Shown: piece by piece, positions 33,952 to 42,071 of the stretch
How the letters are laid out: each line of letters opens with the position of its first letter
Position numbering within the stretch: the stretch's first letter is position 1
IMG/VR virus record: IMGVR_UViG_3300020417_000958
Location: 1-45,939 of that record
Direction: 5' to 3' (one strand)
DNA: 45,939 bases
Origin: a virus
Translations under genes and position numbers: made by a program
The notes under the pieces: generated by a model
The model's database searches: none
What the model was told of the DNA's origin: nothing
What the model saw: the letters and a program-made list of their open reading frames with translations, nothing else

Positions 33952-34365
33952 CTACACCTCTGTAATGATCTTAGATACTTTTGTATCCTTGACCTCTACA
34001 TCCGTGTATTGTTTGTAATCAAACGTGTCAGCATTAATAGCAAAAATATTAATGAAACTTTCAATATCAGATTTTTCACTAATGTAATACTCAGAATAAG
34101 TTTCTTGACTTATTCTTTGTTCTTTTACTGTTTTACCTGTTTGTTTATTAGGTACTTTTAATCTCATAGGTTGACCTTCATCATTTAATCTTGGTACCAT
34201 ATGGAATGATTGTTTACTATTAGTACCAATACATGCCAATATACCACTTGATGGGTCAAACATTGCTTCAATATACGGAGCTTCTTTGCTCACAGGAATC
34301 AGATTAAAACTTTTAGCCCCTCTAAAGGCTGAAGTTACAAGCATCATATTTTTTCCTATACTCAT
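33952..34365 (-). CDS. Conserved-looking unknown protein (137 aa)
   Basis: No named family. Begins M-S-I-G-K-N-M-M-L-V-T-S-A-F and contains F-D-P-S-S-G-I-L-A-C-I-G, then a Lys/Thr-rich loop K-Q-T-G-K-T-V-K and an acidic C-terminal half with many Asp and Tyr. Looks beta-rich. It is the last gene before the terminator in front of DNA polymerase. A replication-accessory role is a guess from location. Confidence 0.5.
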   Translation of the reverse strand: MSIGKNMMLVTSAFRGAKSFNLIPVSKEAPYIEAMFDPSSGILACIGTNSKQSFHMVPRLNDEGQPMRLKVPNKQTGKTVKEQRISQETYSEYYISEKSDIESFINIFAINADTFDYKQYTDVEVKDTKVSKIITEV

Positions 34366-34374
34366 AATTTAAAT

Positions 34375-34953
34375 TTATTTCTCCAAAGATAATGATTTTT
34401 GTGAGTTTTCCAAATCTTTTTCTATAGGGTAGGAACAATATAAGGTTTCTTTTATCAAATCCGGTACACTACATAGCTCATATACATCTGCAATAGTTTC
34501 AATGTCAACATCAAAATATGCTGCATATCTTTTATGTAGTGCTTCTTCTGGACTTAAGAAAGCTTTTATCCACATGGATATTCTACCTTGCCCTCCAAAG
34601 AAATCAAGAATTGTTATTTTTGCATTCATACTCATGGCTGAATATCTTCCCTCAAGGAATCTATCATAGTCATGAGTATGATCACTCATATCAAATACAA
34701 TTATTTGTTCATCACCAATATCATAGTGAGATATATCTTTATAGTAATTAAGATATTTGAGTTGAAATGCAATAAACTCTTCATCAAACTTAGACTTATA
34801 GACACATATAAATTTATAGTCTGATGTTTCATAAACACCATCCCAAGATACATATGTTTCTACGGGTACAAAGTCTAATCCTTTCTTGAGTTTTAGTAGT
34901 GGATATAAGAATACTTTGCTCTTCTGAAAATAATCTGTATATACAGCATCCAT
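34375..34953 (-). CDS. Unknown alpha/beta protein (192 aa)
   Basis: No family recognised. Aromatic-rich with many Tyr and Asp; core strands such as D-Y-K-F-I-C-V-Y and Q-I-I-V-F-D-M-S, then F-L-E-G-R-Y-S and I-L-D-F-F-G-G-Q-G-R-I-S-M-W. The C-terminus is a helical tail. Starts 1 nt after the exonuclease gene stop, so it is translated with it. Possibly an accessory factor of the nuclease or polymerase. Confidence 0.5.
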   Translation of the reverse strand: MDAVYTDYFQKSKVFLYPLLKLKKGLDFVPVETYVSWDGVYETSDYKFICVYKSKFDEEFIAFQLKYLNYYKDISHYDIGDEQIIVFDMSDHTHDYDRFLEGRYSAMSMNAKITILDFFGGQGRISMWIKAFLSPEEALHKRYAAYFDVDIETIADVYELCSVPDLIKETLYCSYPIEKDLENSQKSLSLEK

Positions 34954-34954
34954 A

Positions 34955-35938
34955 CTATAAGTTAACCCTTCTTACTAAGAATTCATAGGGTAAACTAAAG
35001 TTTTTAGTACTAAAATGGTGTTTTGCAGCCTCTAAAGCGTTAAATAAATCATCCATCCAGCTTGTCATAGAATCAATAGATACATTAAATATATAGATTT
35101 GATCATATGAATCAATTACTATAAATCTAAATCTTATTATGTATTCTTGCTTGTCTTCTGGTAGATTTTCATATACTAACTTAGAATAAACTGCAGCCTG
35201 TAACCAGTAATTATAGTACTCTACTGTGTCAGCAAAATCTGTTATACTTTTTGACGTAGTTTTAAGGTCATATATAGTAACTTCTTTTGTGTCATCATTA
35301 ATTTCATAAAAGTCAACATAGCCGTGTAATCCAAAATCATAATCTTTAAGCTCACATTTTAAATAAGCTTCTGCATGTGTTTGGATTGGATCTAATTCAA
35401 AGTCTGATTGCTTTTTTGTTAAGGCTTCTTTAACCTCATCATTAGCATTAAGCAGCTCTACTCTATCTTTACATTTGTTTAATGTATCAACATCAATAAC
35501 ATTCTTAATATCATTTATTATAAAATGCCAATAGTCTGCATTATCCTGCGTTCTTATCTTTGCAAGTCTTTGCTCATCTTTCTTGAGGCTTTGATACAGG
35601 TTAATCTCTTTAAGAGAATCTAATATCACAAAGTCTTCTACTTTATCAAGCTTTTTTGAATCAGTGTACTGCAGCATATTATGCAGTACTTTCTTAACAC
35701 TATCACTAGGAGTTTTCCCAGGTGCTATTTTAAACTTTTCTTCTAACTTATCAGGTTCAAATAAAAGGCAGTGTATAACACTACCTTCTATAAGATGCTT
35801 ATCCATCCTCACTTCTTTTTCTTGTAAGATATAATCTTTATAAAATAAAGCCGGTGAGAATAGTAACCTGTTTAATGATGAATAACTAAAGTTAAAGTCC
35901 TTCTTAAAGAATTCTTCTTCTTTTACTTTATCTATCAT
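34955..35938 (-). CDS. PD-(D/E)XK exonuclease (Cas4/RecB/YqaJ-type)
   Basis: A 327-residue nuclease. Core motifs: E51-G52-S-V-I-H56 (GxxxH near the N-terminus), G-Y-V-D209-F, Y-D224-L-K226-T-T, and Q247-A-A-V-Y251 (the QxxxY helix). This matches the RecB-like exonucleases of phages that trim DNA ends for recombination. No Cys cluster for a 4Fe-4S centre is visible, unlike Cas4. The ATG overlaps the stop of the upstream 42-residue TM gene as ATGA, and the gene lies downstream of the MoxR/VWA run. Confidence 0.8.
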   Translation of the reverse strand: MIDKVKEEEFFKKDFNFSYSSLNRLLFSPALFYKDYILQEKEVRMDKHLIEGSVIHCLLFEPDKLEEKFKIAPGKTPSDSVKKVLHNMLQYTDSKKLDKVEDFVILDSLKEINLYQSLKKDEQRLAKIRTQDNADYWHFIINDIKNVIDVDTLNKCKDRVELLNANDEVKEALTKKQSDFELDPIQTHAEAYLKCELKDYDFGLHGYVDFYEINDDTKEVTIYDLKTTSKSITDFADTVEYYNYWLQAAVYSKLVYENLPEDKQEYIIRFRFIVIDSYDQIYIFNVSIDSMTSWMDDLFNALEAAKHHFSTKNFSLPYEFLVRRVNL

Positions 35939-36063
35939 TGTTTTATAATCATTAAAATTAATAATATGAAGCAGCCTACCATACTAAAAAATGCACCTTT
36001 TGCATTACTTATATACTGTTGCTTACTTCTTCCTTGTCTATATTTGATATCATTATCAGTCAT
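35935..36063 (-). CDS. 42-residue single-TM protein
   Basis: From ATG 36063 to TGA 35935, with a polar, basic N-terminal half and one hydrophobic helix (residues about 25-40, with C-F-I-L-L-I-L-M-I-I). It overlaps the coiled-coil gene by 8 nt and the exonuclease gene by ATGA, so it is firmly embedded in the operon. Role unknown; it could tether a partner to the membrane. Confidence 0.55.
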   Translation of the reverse strand: MTDNDIKYRQGRSKQQYISNAKGAFFSMVGCFILLILMIIKQ

Positions 36064-36184
36064 AATCTGAAAGTTTTTGTTGTAATTTTTGTATTCTTTC
36101 TTTAATCTCCTGAGTCTGAACTTTTCTCATTTTTAATTTAATAATCTCATCTATTATCTCCTGTTTATTAAATAGTTTTTCCAT
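36056..36184 (-). CDS. 42-residue coiled-coil protein
   Basis: ATG 36184 lies 1 nt after the stop of the 401-residue gene. The whole product is a charged helix with heptad-like leucines/isoleucines (L-F-N-K-Q-E-I-I-D-E-I-I, then E-R-I-Q-K-L-Q-Q-K-L). Too small for a catalytic domain; a dimerising adaptor or regulator is plausible. Confidence 0.55.
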   Translation of the reverse strand: MEKLFNKQEIIDEIIKLKMRKVQTQEIKERIQKLQQKLSDYD

Positions 36185-36185
36185 C

Positions 36186-37391
36186 TCAGAAAGGTAGGTC
36201 ATCAAATCCATCTGGCTTAGTTAATTCTTCTATAATTTCCTCACCAGATACCGGCTTCTTGACTGCACTGTCAAAGCCGTGATTTAATTTAATTGACTCA
36301 ATAGGTATATTAAATACAAATGACTTAGAACTTCTCTCTTCACGTGGTATACCAATACCCGTACTTACAAGAACTTTACTATGAATATTATTTCTGATTT
36401 TCAACCATACCCATTCTGTTAATGAATCTTCTAATGCAAGCTCTGCAACTAGATCATTGTAGACATGAATTTGATGTGGATTTGTATTTCTAGGATCAAA
36501 GTTATGCATTCTTTCTCTTAATGCTTTTACATTAACTGTATTCCAATTATCTGCATATCTAATATTATCCCATGTAAATATATACATATATGCCACTTTA
36601 TCTAAACATTTCTCTATATTACAATTAGCTAGCATTTCTAATGCCATTGCTTTAGCAGCACTATCAGAAGATCTCAACATTTGCATTGTAGTATCTACCT
36701 CATCTTCTGTTATAACATGAGCATCTTCATTACAAATTTTATTAAGGCATTTATCTAAAACTAAATTATGCTTTCTCACATTATTCCAGTGATTAACATT
36801 TCTGTTTTCTAATATAACACTACTAGAATTACCAAGATCACTGCTAGCTTCTCTTTTTACTTTATCCCATTGCTGTCTGAGTTTGTCATAATCTCTAGTC
36901 CCACCATAATAGTATCCAGTTTTAATACAAATTCTATCATTTGCATTTAACTTTTCATACAGGGACTTTATATTATCAACAAACTGTTGGTCAGCTATTT
37001 TAGGATATTGCTCTACAACACTTATAAAATCTGCAAGATGGTCTACGGTATGATAATTATACCAAGACGTGTCTAATAATGATTCTAAAAATTTGTTAGA
37101 TACAATAGAATAGTCTGCTTTATCCGGGTCTCTTACAACTTTTACATTGTATTTTTCCTTCAAGGTATCTACCTTCATTCTAGGTAAAGATAACTTTGGA
37201 AATCTATATAATTTTTTGCCTTGGATTTCTATATCCTCAGGCTCTTTTACAATATCTAGAGTTACAAAGTCTGAAGTCTTTTGTGACCAGTGTGTTTTGT
37301 TTCCAATCCAATAACCAACGTTATTTACTTTACCACTTAGTTTATCTCCAGCATCATTGCACTCTATATCTAATAAGTATGCTTTATTCAT
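36186..37391 (-). CDS. Unknown protein with SSB-like C-terminal tip, paralog of 37384-38400 product
   Basis: A 401-residue protein, no family recognised. It shares a layout with the preceding gene's product: R-D-P-D-K-A-D-Y against T-D-L-D-V-A-D-V-I-I-T near residue 90-110, and V-I-T-E-D-E-V-D, then M-Q-M-L-R-S-S-D against V-L-T-Q-E-M-L-S, then M-A-Q-L-D-G-S-D near residue 225-250. The C-terminus is D-G-F-D-D-L-P-F, the same style of acidic, Phe-ended tip by which SSB recruits DNA-repair enzymes. It is downstream of the MoxR AAA+ gene. I infer a DNA-associated scaffold or a substrate of the AAA+/VWA pair. Confidence 0.55.
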   Translation of the reverse strand: MNKAYLLDIECNDAGDKLSGKVNNVGYWIGNKTHWSQKTSDFVTLDIVKEPEDIEIQGKKLYRFPKLSLPRMKVDTLKEKYNVKVVRDPDKADYSIVSNKFLESLLDTSWYNYHTVDHLADFISVVEQYPKIADQQFVDNIKSLYEKLNANDRICIKTGYYYGGTRDYDKLRQQWDKVKREASSDLGNSSSVILENRNVNHWNNVRKHNLVLDKCLNKICNEDAHVITEDEVDTTMQMLRSSDSAAKAMALEMLANCNIEKCLDKVAYMYIFTWDNIRYADNWNTVNVKALRERMHNFDPRNTNPHQIHVYNDLVAELALEDSLTEWVWLKIRNNIHSKVLVSTGIGIPREERSSKSFVFNIPIESIKLNHGFDSAVKKPVSGEEIIEELTKPDGFDDLPF

Positions 37392-38400
37392 TTTTTAAAA
37401 ATTTTTGATATTCAGGTTTAACTTTTACATTAAATACATACAGATCTCTATTTTGAATAGTAATCTGTTCTCTACATATAGGTTCTAAGTATCTGAAATT
37501 TATTGAATTTAATAAATTTTTCTCTTGTAACCAAATAATCATTTGTTCTGCACTAAAATCATAAAATGTCTCCATGTCAGATTTATTGTACCAATATTGC
37601 AAGTCTTTATTTCTTGATGTGTAACTCAAGTCATAACCATGTGTTTGTGCTAATTTCCACAATAAATGATAATTTGTTTTATGATCAATTGTAGGAAGTA
37701 TCTTATATGCTAATTCCTTATCTTCATCACTGCCGTCTAGTTGAGCCATCAACATAGAGAGCATTTCTTGAGTTAGTACTTGTTTTGTTGCTGATTCATT
37801 CATAGCAACACTTACTGACACAGTATCCATTCCTGCATCTATCTTAAATGCAAGCTCTAATGCAAGGCCTGTAATATAATCCATATCATATATACTATCC
37901 TTATCATCATCATCTAAATGCCAGTGTTGACCAAATTTATCTGAGTCCTTATCATATTGATACAATAAAGATTCTTCAAGATTAGTATGACTTGTATGCA
38001 CTGCATAGTAGTTCCATAATTTTGCTAGCAAAACTTTTGTACTGATATTATTACCATTTTCAAAGTTATCTTCTATTTTATCATGTGTAATAATAACATC
38101 TGCTACATCTAAATCTGTAGTTACTGTTATTTTATGCTCTTTTAGACAAGACTTAAGTCTGTCCATTGGCATGGGACAGTTTGGAACAACAAATGCTTTT
38201 TTATATCCTTTACCAGTTAATGTATCTGATACAGGTTTTGTAATTTTATAATGTAATTCTGCTCTTAATGTTGGATTTTGCAACAAATAGACGGGTTGAT
38301 ACCCACCATATGCAGACACTAGATGTATTTTACTAGTGTCCGCTATATTATAGGTATCTAAAACATCTTGTGAGACAGTTTTAAATATGTATTTTGCCAT
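37384..38400 (-). CDS. Unknown protein, paralog of 36186-37391 product
   Basis: A 338-residue protein between the MoxR-type ATPase gene (1-nt TAATG overlap) and its paralog (8-nt overlap). The N-terminal 130 residues look alpha/beta, and the middle has an acidic W-H-L-D-D-D-D-K-D-S stretch. The region near residues 205-245 shares the V-x-T-x-E, then M-x-x-L-x-x-S-D pattern and a following helical repeat with the paralog. It lacks the acidic Phe-ended tip of the paralog. Function unknown, but such direct coupling to an AAA+ gene suggests it is a partner or client. Confidence 0.5.
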   Translation of the reverse strand: MAKYIFKTVSQDVLDTYNIADTSKIHLVSAYGGYQPVYLLQNPTLRAELHYKITKPVSDTLTGKGYKKAFVVPNCPMPMDRLKSCLKEHKITVTTDLDVADVIITHDKIEDNFENGNNISTKVLLAKLWNYYAVHTSHTNLEESLLYQYDKDSDKFGQHWHLDDDDKDSIYDMDYITGLALELAFKIDAGMDTVSVSVAMNESATKQVLTQEMLSMLMAQLDGSDEDKELAYKILPTIDHKTNYHLLWKLAQTHGYDLSYTSRNKDLQYWYNKSDMETFYDFSAEQMIIWLQEKNLLNSINFRYLEPICREQITIQNRDLYVFNVKVKPEYQKFLKNE

Positions 38401-39677
38401 TATTTCATAGTCATTTTAATAATTTCTGGTTTCATCATAAGCTTACTATACTTCTTTTTATTACCATTATAGATAGTTCTAACAATCAAATACTTTAGGT
38501 CATCAGTAAAGTAATCACCTGTACATAGTATTTCTACTCTATCATTTATCTTTTGTGTAATAGTATTTTCCTTAGAATATACTACAGCATAGTTAGCAAA
38601 TCTTGTTGCCAGTGTTGATGCAATGTCTGCACGATAAGCATCTCCATCTCCAATACACCCTTTTAACTCACCAAGTATATAATCTTGGTTATCATGAGTC
38701 AATAGATCCATTGGTGTTACAAGCTTATCTAATTTATTATTAATAAATGTAGTAAACATTGAGGCAAATGCATCTCCTACACTACCTTCACCAATCAATT
38801 GAATCAGTGATAGACTATCTTCAAACTTTTCAAAGCTTGATATAGAGTTAAAGAATGTAGTTATAGATCTTGCATTAGTCTCTTGTGTTACTAACTCTGG
38901 GTGTAGTAGTAGAAAGTTAATACATCTTGTATCAATTCCTGCTTCTTCTGCCCATCTAGCCCATACATTAACATCATATTTAAGATTAGCAGTAATATAT
39001 CTAGTCTTTTGTGCTGAGTCAACACTATTAACCATATAGTCTCCATTATCTGGATTTGCTGTTAATATAATATGCCAATCATCTGGAAGAGTCCATGATA
39101 TATATTGTTGTCTATCAACCAACTCCATCACTGCTTGTATAAATCTCATATCAGCACGGTTCCAATCATCAAGTAGTAATATACCACCCTTCTTCTTATC
39201 AGCAATCCACTCTGGTGCACAATATGACATCCTGTTCTTGCCTGTCATTTTATATCCTTGCTTAAGATATTCTTGTACAGCAAGCTCATCAACCCACATT
39301 CCTACTTTTTTAGTTACAGTTTGTGTATTGAGATTAGCAAGGCTAGCACCACCTGCTCTTTGAGTAGCTGTTACCATATTAATACTATCACTATTAGTAT
39401 TTACTGGTATTTGTTTCTCTTTATACATTTGAAACTGACGTACAGGAAAACCTACAAGGTCACCTATCTCTTCTATCTGTGATAGATTTAGTTTAACAAA
39501 GTCAAGATCATTATCCTGTGCCAATTCTATCACTGTAGAGGTTTTACCAATACCAGACTCACCTAATATCTCTACTGATACAGGGTTCTTTCCTTGCTTT
39601 TTTAAGTATCTATTGTTTGTAATTATATGATTTACAAACCCTTTTAATTCATCAATATTTAAATTTACTTCTGCCAT
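38400..39677 (-). CDS. MoxR-type AAA+ ATPase
   Basis: A 425-residue ATPase. Walker A G39-E-S-G-I-G-K45-T46; Walker B L-L-L-D170-D171-W-N-R-A-D; sensor 1 N208 in L-T-A-N-P-D; and S-x-D-S-A-Q-K-T-R-Y with an Arg finger-like position. The insertions and the D-D-W-N-R-A-D style match MoxR-family ATPases, which work with VWA proteins to remodel or load metal into other proteins. The neighbour upstream (39684-40835) is such a VWA protein, 6 nt away, so an ATPase/VWA pair is very likely. Substrate unknown; the two coupled paralogs downstream are candidates. Confidence 0.8.
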   Translation of the reverse strand: MAEVNLNIDELKGFVNHIITNNRYLKKQGKNPVSVEILGESGIGKTSTVIELAQDNDLDFVKLNLSQIEEIGDLVGFPVRQFQMYKEKQIPVNTNSDSINMVTATQRAGGASLANLNTQTVTKKVGMWVDELAVQEYLKQGYKMTGKNRMSYCAPEWIADKKKGGILLLDDWNRADMRFIQAVMELVDRQQYISWTLPDDWHIILTANPDNGDYMVNSVDSAQKTRYITANLKYDVNVWARWAEEAGIDTRCINFLLLHPELVTQETNARSITTFFNSISSFEKFEDSLSLIQLIGEGSVGDAFASMFTTFINNKLDKLVTPMDLLTHDNQDYILGELKGCIGDGDAYRADIASTLATRFANYAVVYSKENTITQKINDRVEILCTGDYFTDDLKYLIVRTIYNGNKKKYSKLMMKPEIIKMTMK

Positions 39678-39683
39678 TTTATT

Positions 39684-40835
39684 TTAATTTAATTGTATTT
39701 TAAGTCCTGGTAATTCTTCATTGATACTACAGCTACTGCTATGAACCCATAATGTGTTCTTAGGACAGTTCTCTGGAATACCAGCTTCACCATCTGTTAA
39801 ATATATAAGTGCCGTGTAGTGTTTTTGATTATAGTGGTCTACTACAGGCTGAAAATCTGTACCACCTCTTCCTTTTATACCCCAATCTTTCTTAGGATTG
39901 TAGTCTTCAACGGAATTTATTTGTGTGTCACATTGAACTATTGTAATCTTATGACCTGTTTTGTGCATGTGATGTATTTCATTCATAAACTCCTTCAACT
40001 CTTCTGTTGAAACTGAGCCAGATGTATCTACACCAACACAAACATGATTTTTAGTTTTGATTTTAAGGCCAGGATTTTCACTATATCTTTTATTGTATTT
40101 ACGTCTTAACTTTTTAGTATATACAACACTAGATCTACCTACAAATCTTTTTAAATAACCTTTCCAATCAAACTTTGGAGGAGGCACATGCAATAATCTT
40201 TGGATTAATTCATAAAGTTCTCCTGGAATATTTCCTCTCCTTCTTTCTGTTTGCTGTGCAACCTCCTTGATCTGATGTTCAATTTGTTTTTCTATAAGTT
40301 TCTTTTCTGAGTCTGGTAATTCATCAAACTCATCCCAACACTTATGACAGTATTGGCTTTCACCATTCATTTCACCAAGTAACTTATCTAAACTTGGAGA
40401 ACTGCCGTCTTTTTGTGCTTGTTCAAGCTTATCATAATAATATTTAGTACCTTTTCTTTCCTCTAAGTTTAACTCTGGGAACATACTTAGTACTAAACCA
40501 CCATCTGGTAAGCATGAAGCTGATATATATTGATTTATTTCCAGATCTGCAGCTATATTAAATAACTTCTTATCTCTATATGAGTCACGCAGTATAAGGT
40601 GACCAAAGGATATATGCAATATCTCATGCTTAATCAATCCTTTTCTCTTATCTTCATTAAGTTCACTAAAATAATCTGGATTTATAGCAAGTTGTACACC
40701 TATACCGTGTTTACTTACACCTGCTGTAGGTATATTTTTTATGTATACTTTATTTAATCCAACTAAAAAGAGCCCGTAAAAGGGCTCCTCTAGTATTAAT
40801 GTTTTAGTGGCTTTTGATACTTGATCTTTTACCAT
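39684..40835 (-). CDS. VWA-like DUF2201-type metallopeptidase-like protein
   Basis: A 383-residue protein. The N-terminal part has the DUF2201 features P-F-Y-G (18-21), I-P-T-A-G (35-39), N-P-D-Y-F (52-56) and H70-E-I-L-H74-x-x-x-x-H79, a zincin-like site. The C-terminal part is a VWA domain with the MIDAS residues D270-T-S272-G-S274, T326 (G-G-T-D-F) and D348 (Y-L-T-D-G-E). It is the usual partner of MoxR ATPases. A perfect intrinsic-terminator hairpin is embedded in codons 16-24. It overlaps the upstream 120-residue gene by 7 nt. An active peptidase is possible but not shown. Confidence 0.8.
   Translation of the reverse strand: MVKDQVSKATKTLILEEPFYGLFLVGLNKVYIKNIPTAGVSKHGIGVQLAINPDYFSELNEDKRKGLIKHEILHISFGHLILRDSYRDKKLFNIAADLEINQYISASCLPDGGLVLSMFPELNLEERKGTKYYYDKLEQAQKDGSSPSLDKLLGEMNGESQYCHKCWDEFDELPDSEKKLIEKQIEHQIKEVAQQTERRRGNIPGELYELIQRLLHVPPPKFDWKGYLKRFVGRSSVVYTKKLRRKYNKRYSENPGLKIKTKNHVCVGVDTSGSVSTEELKEFMNEIHHMHKTGHKITIVQCDTQINSVEDYNPKKDWGIKGRGGTDFQPVVDHYNQKHYTALIYLTDGEAGIPENCPKNTLWVHSSSCSINEELPGLKIQLN
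40765..40787 (-). terminator. Terminator-like hairpin inside the VWA gene
   Basis: On the minus strand GAGCCC (40787-40782) pairs with GGGCTC (40775-40770), loop TTTTAC, then TTTTT (40769-40765). It overlaps the codons for E-P-F-Y-G-L-F about 48 nt into the gene. It could attenuate transcription of the MoxR/VWA run; the same bases also encode a conserved motif, so it may be chance. Confidence 0.4.
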
Positions 40836-41191
40836 TTAACTTTTATTTTAAAATTCTCTATAAATTCAAATGAGTTTATCTTCAACACATTTTCACTTAG
40901 TGTCCTTGTGAGAAAGTGTGTAAATACATCTTGTGCATTTTTATCCTTTTCTCTCAACATATTATACAAAGCTTTATAAGTAAACTCATCAGCCTGAGGC
41001 CAATTAATATGAGGAAATTCTTTTATATAATTTTCTCTTTGAGTTGTTACTAGTTCTTTGCCTAATAATAATATATAGACAGGATCCAAATCAAGGTTCT
41101 TAATATTAGAAACTGCAATATTAAAGTCTTCTTCTGTGCTTTTCAGCATTTGTAAAGTATTATCTAATTCTTGTATATTCATTTTAATCAT
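40829..41191 (-). CDS. Unknown helical protein (120 aa)
   Basis: No family recognised. Almost fully helical by composition, with L-D-N-T-L-Q-M-L-K-S, Y-I-L-L-L-G-K-E-L and a basic C-terminus F-K-I-K-V-K-W. Overlaps the DUF6915-like gene by 8 nt and the VWA gene by 7 nt, so it is translated with the MoxR/VWA pair and may be an adaptor for it. ATG 41191 is used; ATG 41182 would shorten it by three residues. Confidence 0.5.
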   Translation of the reverse strand: MIKMNIQELDNTLQMLKSTEEDFNIAVSNIKNLDLDPVYILLLGKELVTTQRENYIKEFPHINWPQADEFTYKALYNMLREKDKNAQDVFTHFLTRTLSENVLKINSFEFIENFKIKVKW

Positions 41192-41531
41192 TAATTTTCA
41201 ACGTTTTTTTCATCCAATCTGGTCTGTTGCCTGATATAAGACAACTGAGCCATTCTTTAGCCGAAGGTATGTAATTATTACAATCTTCTTTAACATGCTG
41301 TTCTCCAACATATCTTGTGTATACTGTTTTACCATCTGAATTTGTAAAACTCTTACCAAATATTTTTTCACATTCAAATATTCCTTCAGAGTGGTGACGG
41401 AAAGCTCTATGATTAGAGTGACCCAACCATTGCTTTGTTTCATCAAACCAATCATGAATCTTTTGATAATCTTCTACTTTACCGCCCCATTTCCTGCAAG
41501 AACTTTTGCTGTGCAGTATAGGGTGTGCCAT
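41184..41531 (-). CDS. DUF6915-like protein
   Basis: A 115-residue protein with K-W-G-G-K-V-E-D-Y, I-H-D-W-F-D-E-T-K, H-R-A-F-R-H-H-S-E-G-I-F-E-C-E and V-G-E-Q-H-V-K-E-D. I match this from memory to the DUF6915 family of small phage and bacterial proteins. The conserved His/Asp/Glu could bind a metal as in HD-like folds, but the activity is unknown. Starts at a TAATG junction with the zinc-ribbon gene. Confidence 0.65.
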   Translation of the reverse strand: MAHPILHSKSSCRKWGGKVEDYQKIHDWFDETKQWLGHSNHRAFRHHSEGIFECEKIFGKSFTNSDGKTVYTRYVGEQHVKEDCNNYIPSAKEWLSCLISGNRPDWMKKTLKIND

Positions 41532-41698
41532 TAATTATATATATTAGGGAGTTGTGACATGTTAATCCTATGAGGAATAACAACTTTATAGTTGCATGTA
41601 GTACAACATCTGCCTTCCATAAGAGGTGCAGCATTGTGACCCATTCCTTCATAATCATTTTCACATATTACGCACTTATGAGTAGATACTGGGTCCAT
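41531..41698 (-). CDS. Small zinc-ribbon protein (55 aa)
   Basis: H-K-C9-V-I-C12 and C31-C-T-T-C35 give two Cys pairs for one zinc ion. G-M-G-H-N-A-A-P-L and K-V-V-I-P-H-R-I are conserved-looking flanks that I have seen in small phage proteins. Starts inside the last codons of the DUF6878-like gene (23-nt overlap); an earlier in-frame ATG at 41710 would add four residues. Likely a nucleic-acid or protein adaptor. Confidence 0.6.
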   Translation of the reverse strand: MDPVSTHKCVICENDYEGMGHNAAPLMEGRCCTTCNYKVVIPHRINMSQLPNIYN

Positions 41699-42071
41699 TG
41701 TAAAATGCATTTATAACTGTGCGTTGATTGTAGTCCATCTCAAATTGTGCTGTATCAGTACAAACAGTAAACCTACCATAACCACCTTCATTATTTACCC
41801 AATCACCATGCCTACATGCTTCAGTGTCAATTTGATCAAAAAATAAGTCTGTTACAAGTGTAGATTCTTCTTCTGTGAGTGTTGTTGAGTCAAAGTTACT
41901 GTGCCAACAAGATTGGCCAAACATGTCTTCTACTTCAACATCATCTATATCTCCTGAATCTCCTGATCCTGAGAAGTTTATATGGACCTTACTTATTCCG
42001 CGGTCTCTTAGTTTTATTAGTATCCCTGCTTTTTGCAGATCTTCCGTTTCTTGTTTGTGTGTTCTCCACAT
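41676..42071 (-). CDS. DUF6878-like protein
   Basis: A 131-residue protein with H-I-N-F-S-G-S-G-D-S-G-D-I-D-D-V, later G-D-W-V-N-N-E-G-G-Y-G-R-F-T, then M-D-Y-N-Q-R. This order fits the DUF6878 family as I remember it. Acidic and probably a compact beta domain; function not known. Its first 28 codons overlap the 3' end of the rusA-like gene by 83 nt in another frame; no later Met keeps the conserved part, so the overlap seems real. Confidence 0.6.
   Translation of the reverse strand: MWRTHKQETEDLQKAGILIKLRDRGISKVHINFSGSGDSGDIDDVEVEDMFGQSCWHSNFDSTTLTEEESTLVTDLFFDQIDTEACRHGDWVNNEGGYGRFTVCTDTAQFEMDYNQRTVINAFYNGPSIYS

Noticed and set aside
41479-41664. A 61-residue ORF overlapping the zinc-ribbon gene
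   Set aside because: It is in another frame of the zinc-ribbon gene, whose two Cys pairs make the better case.
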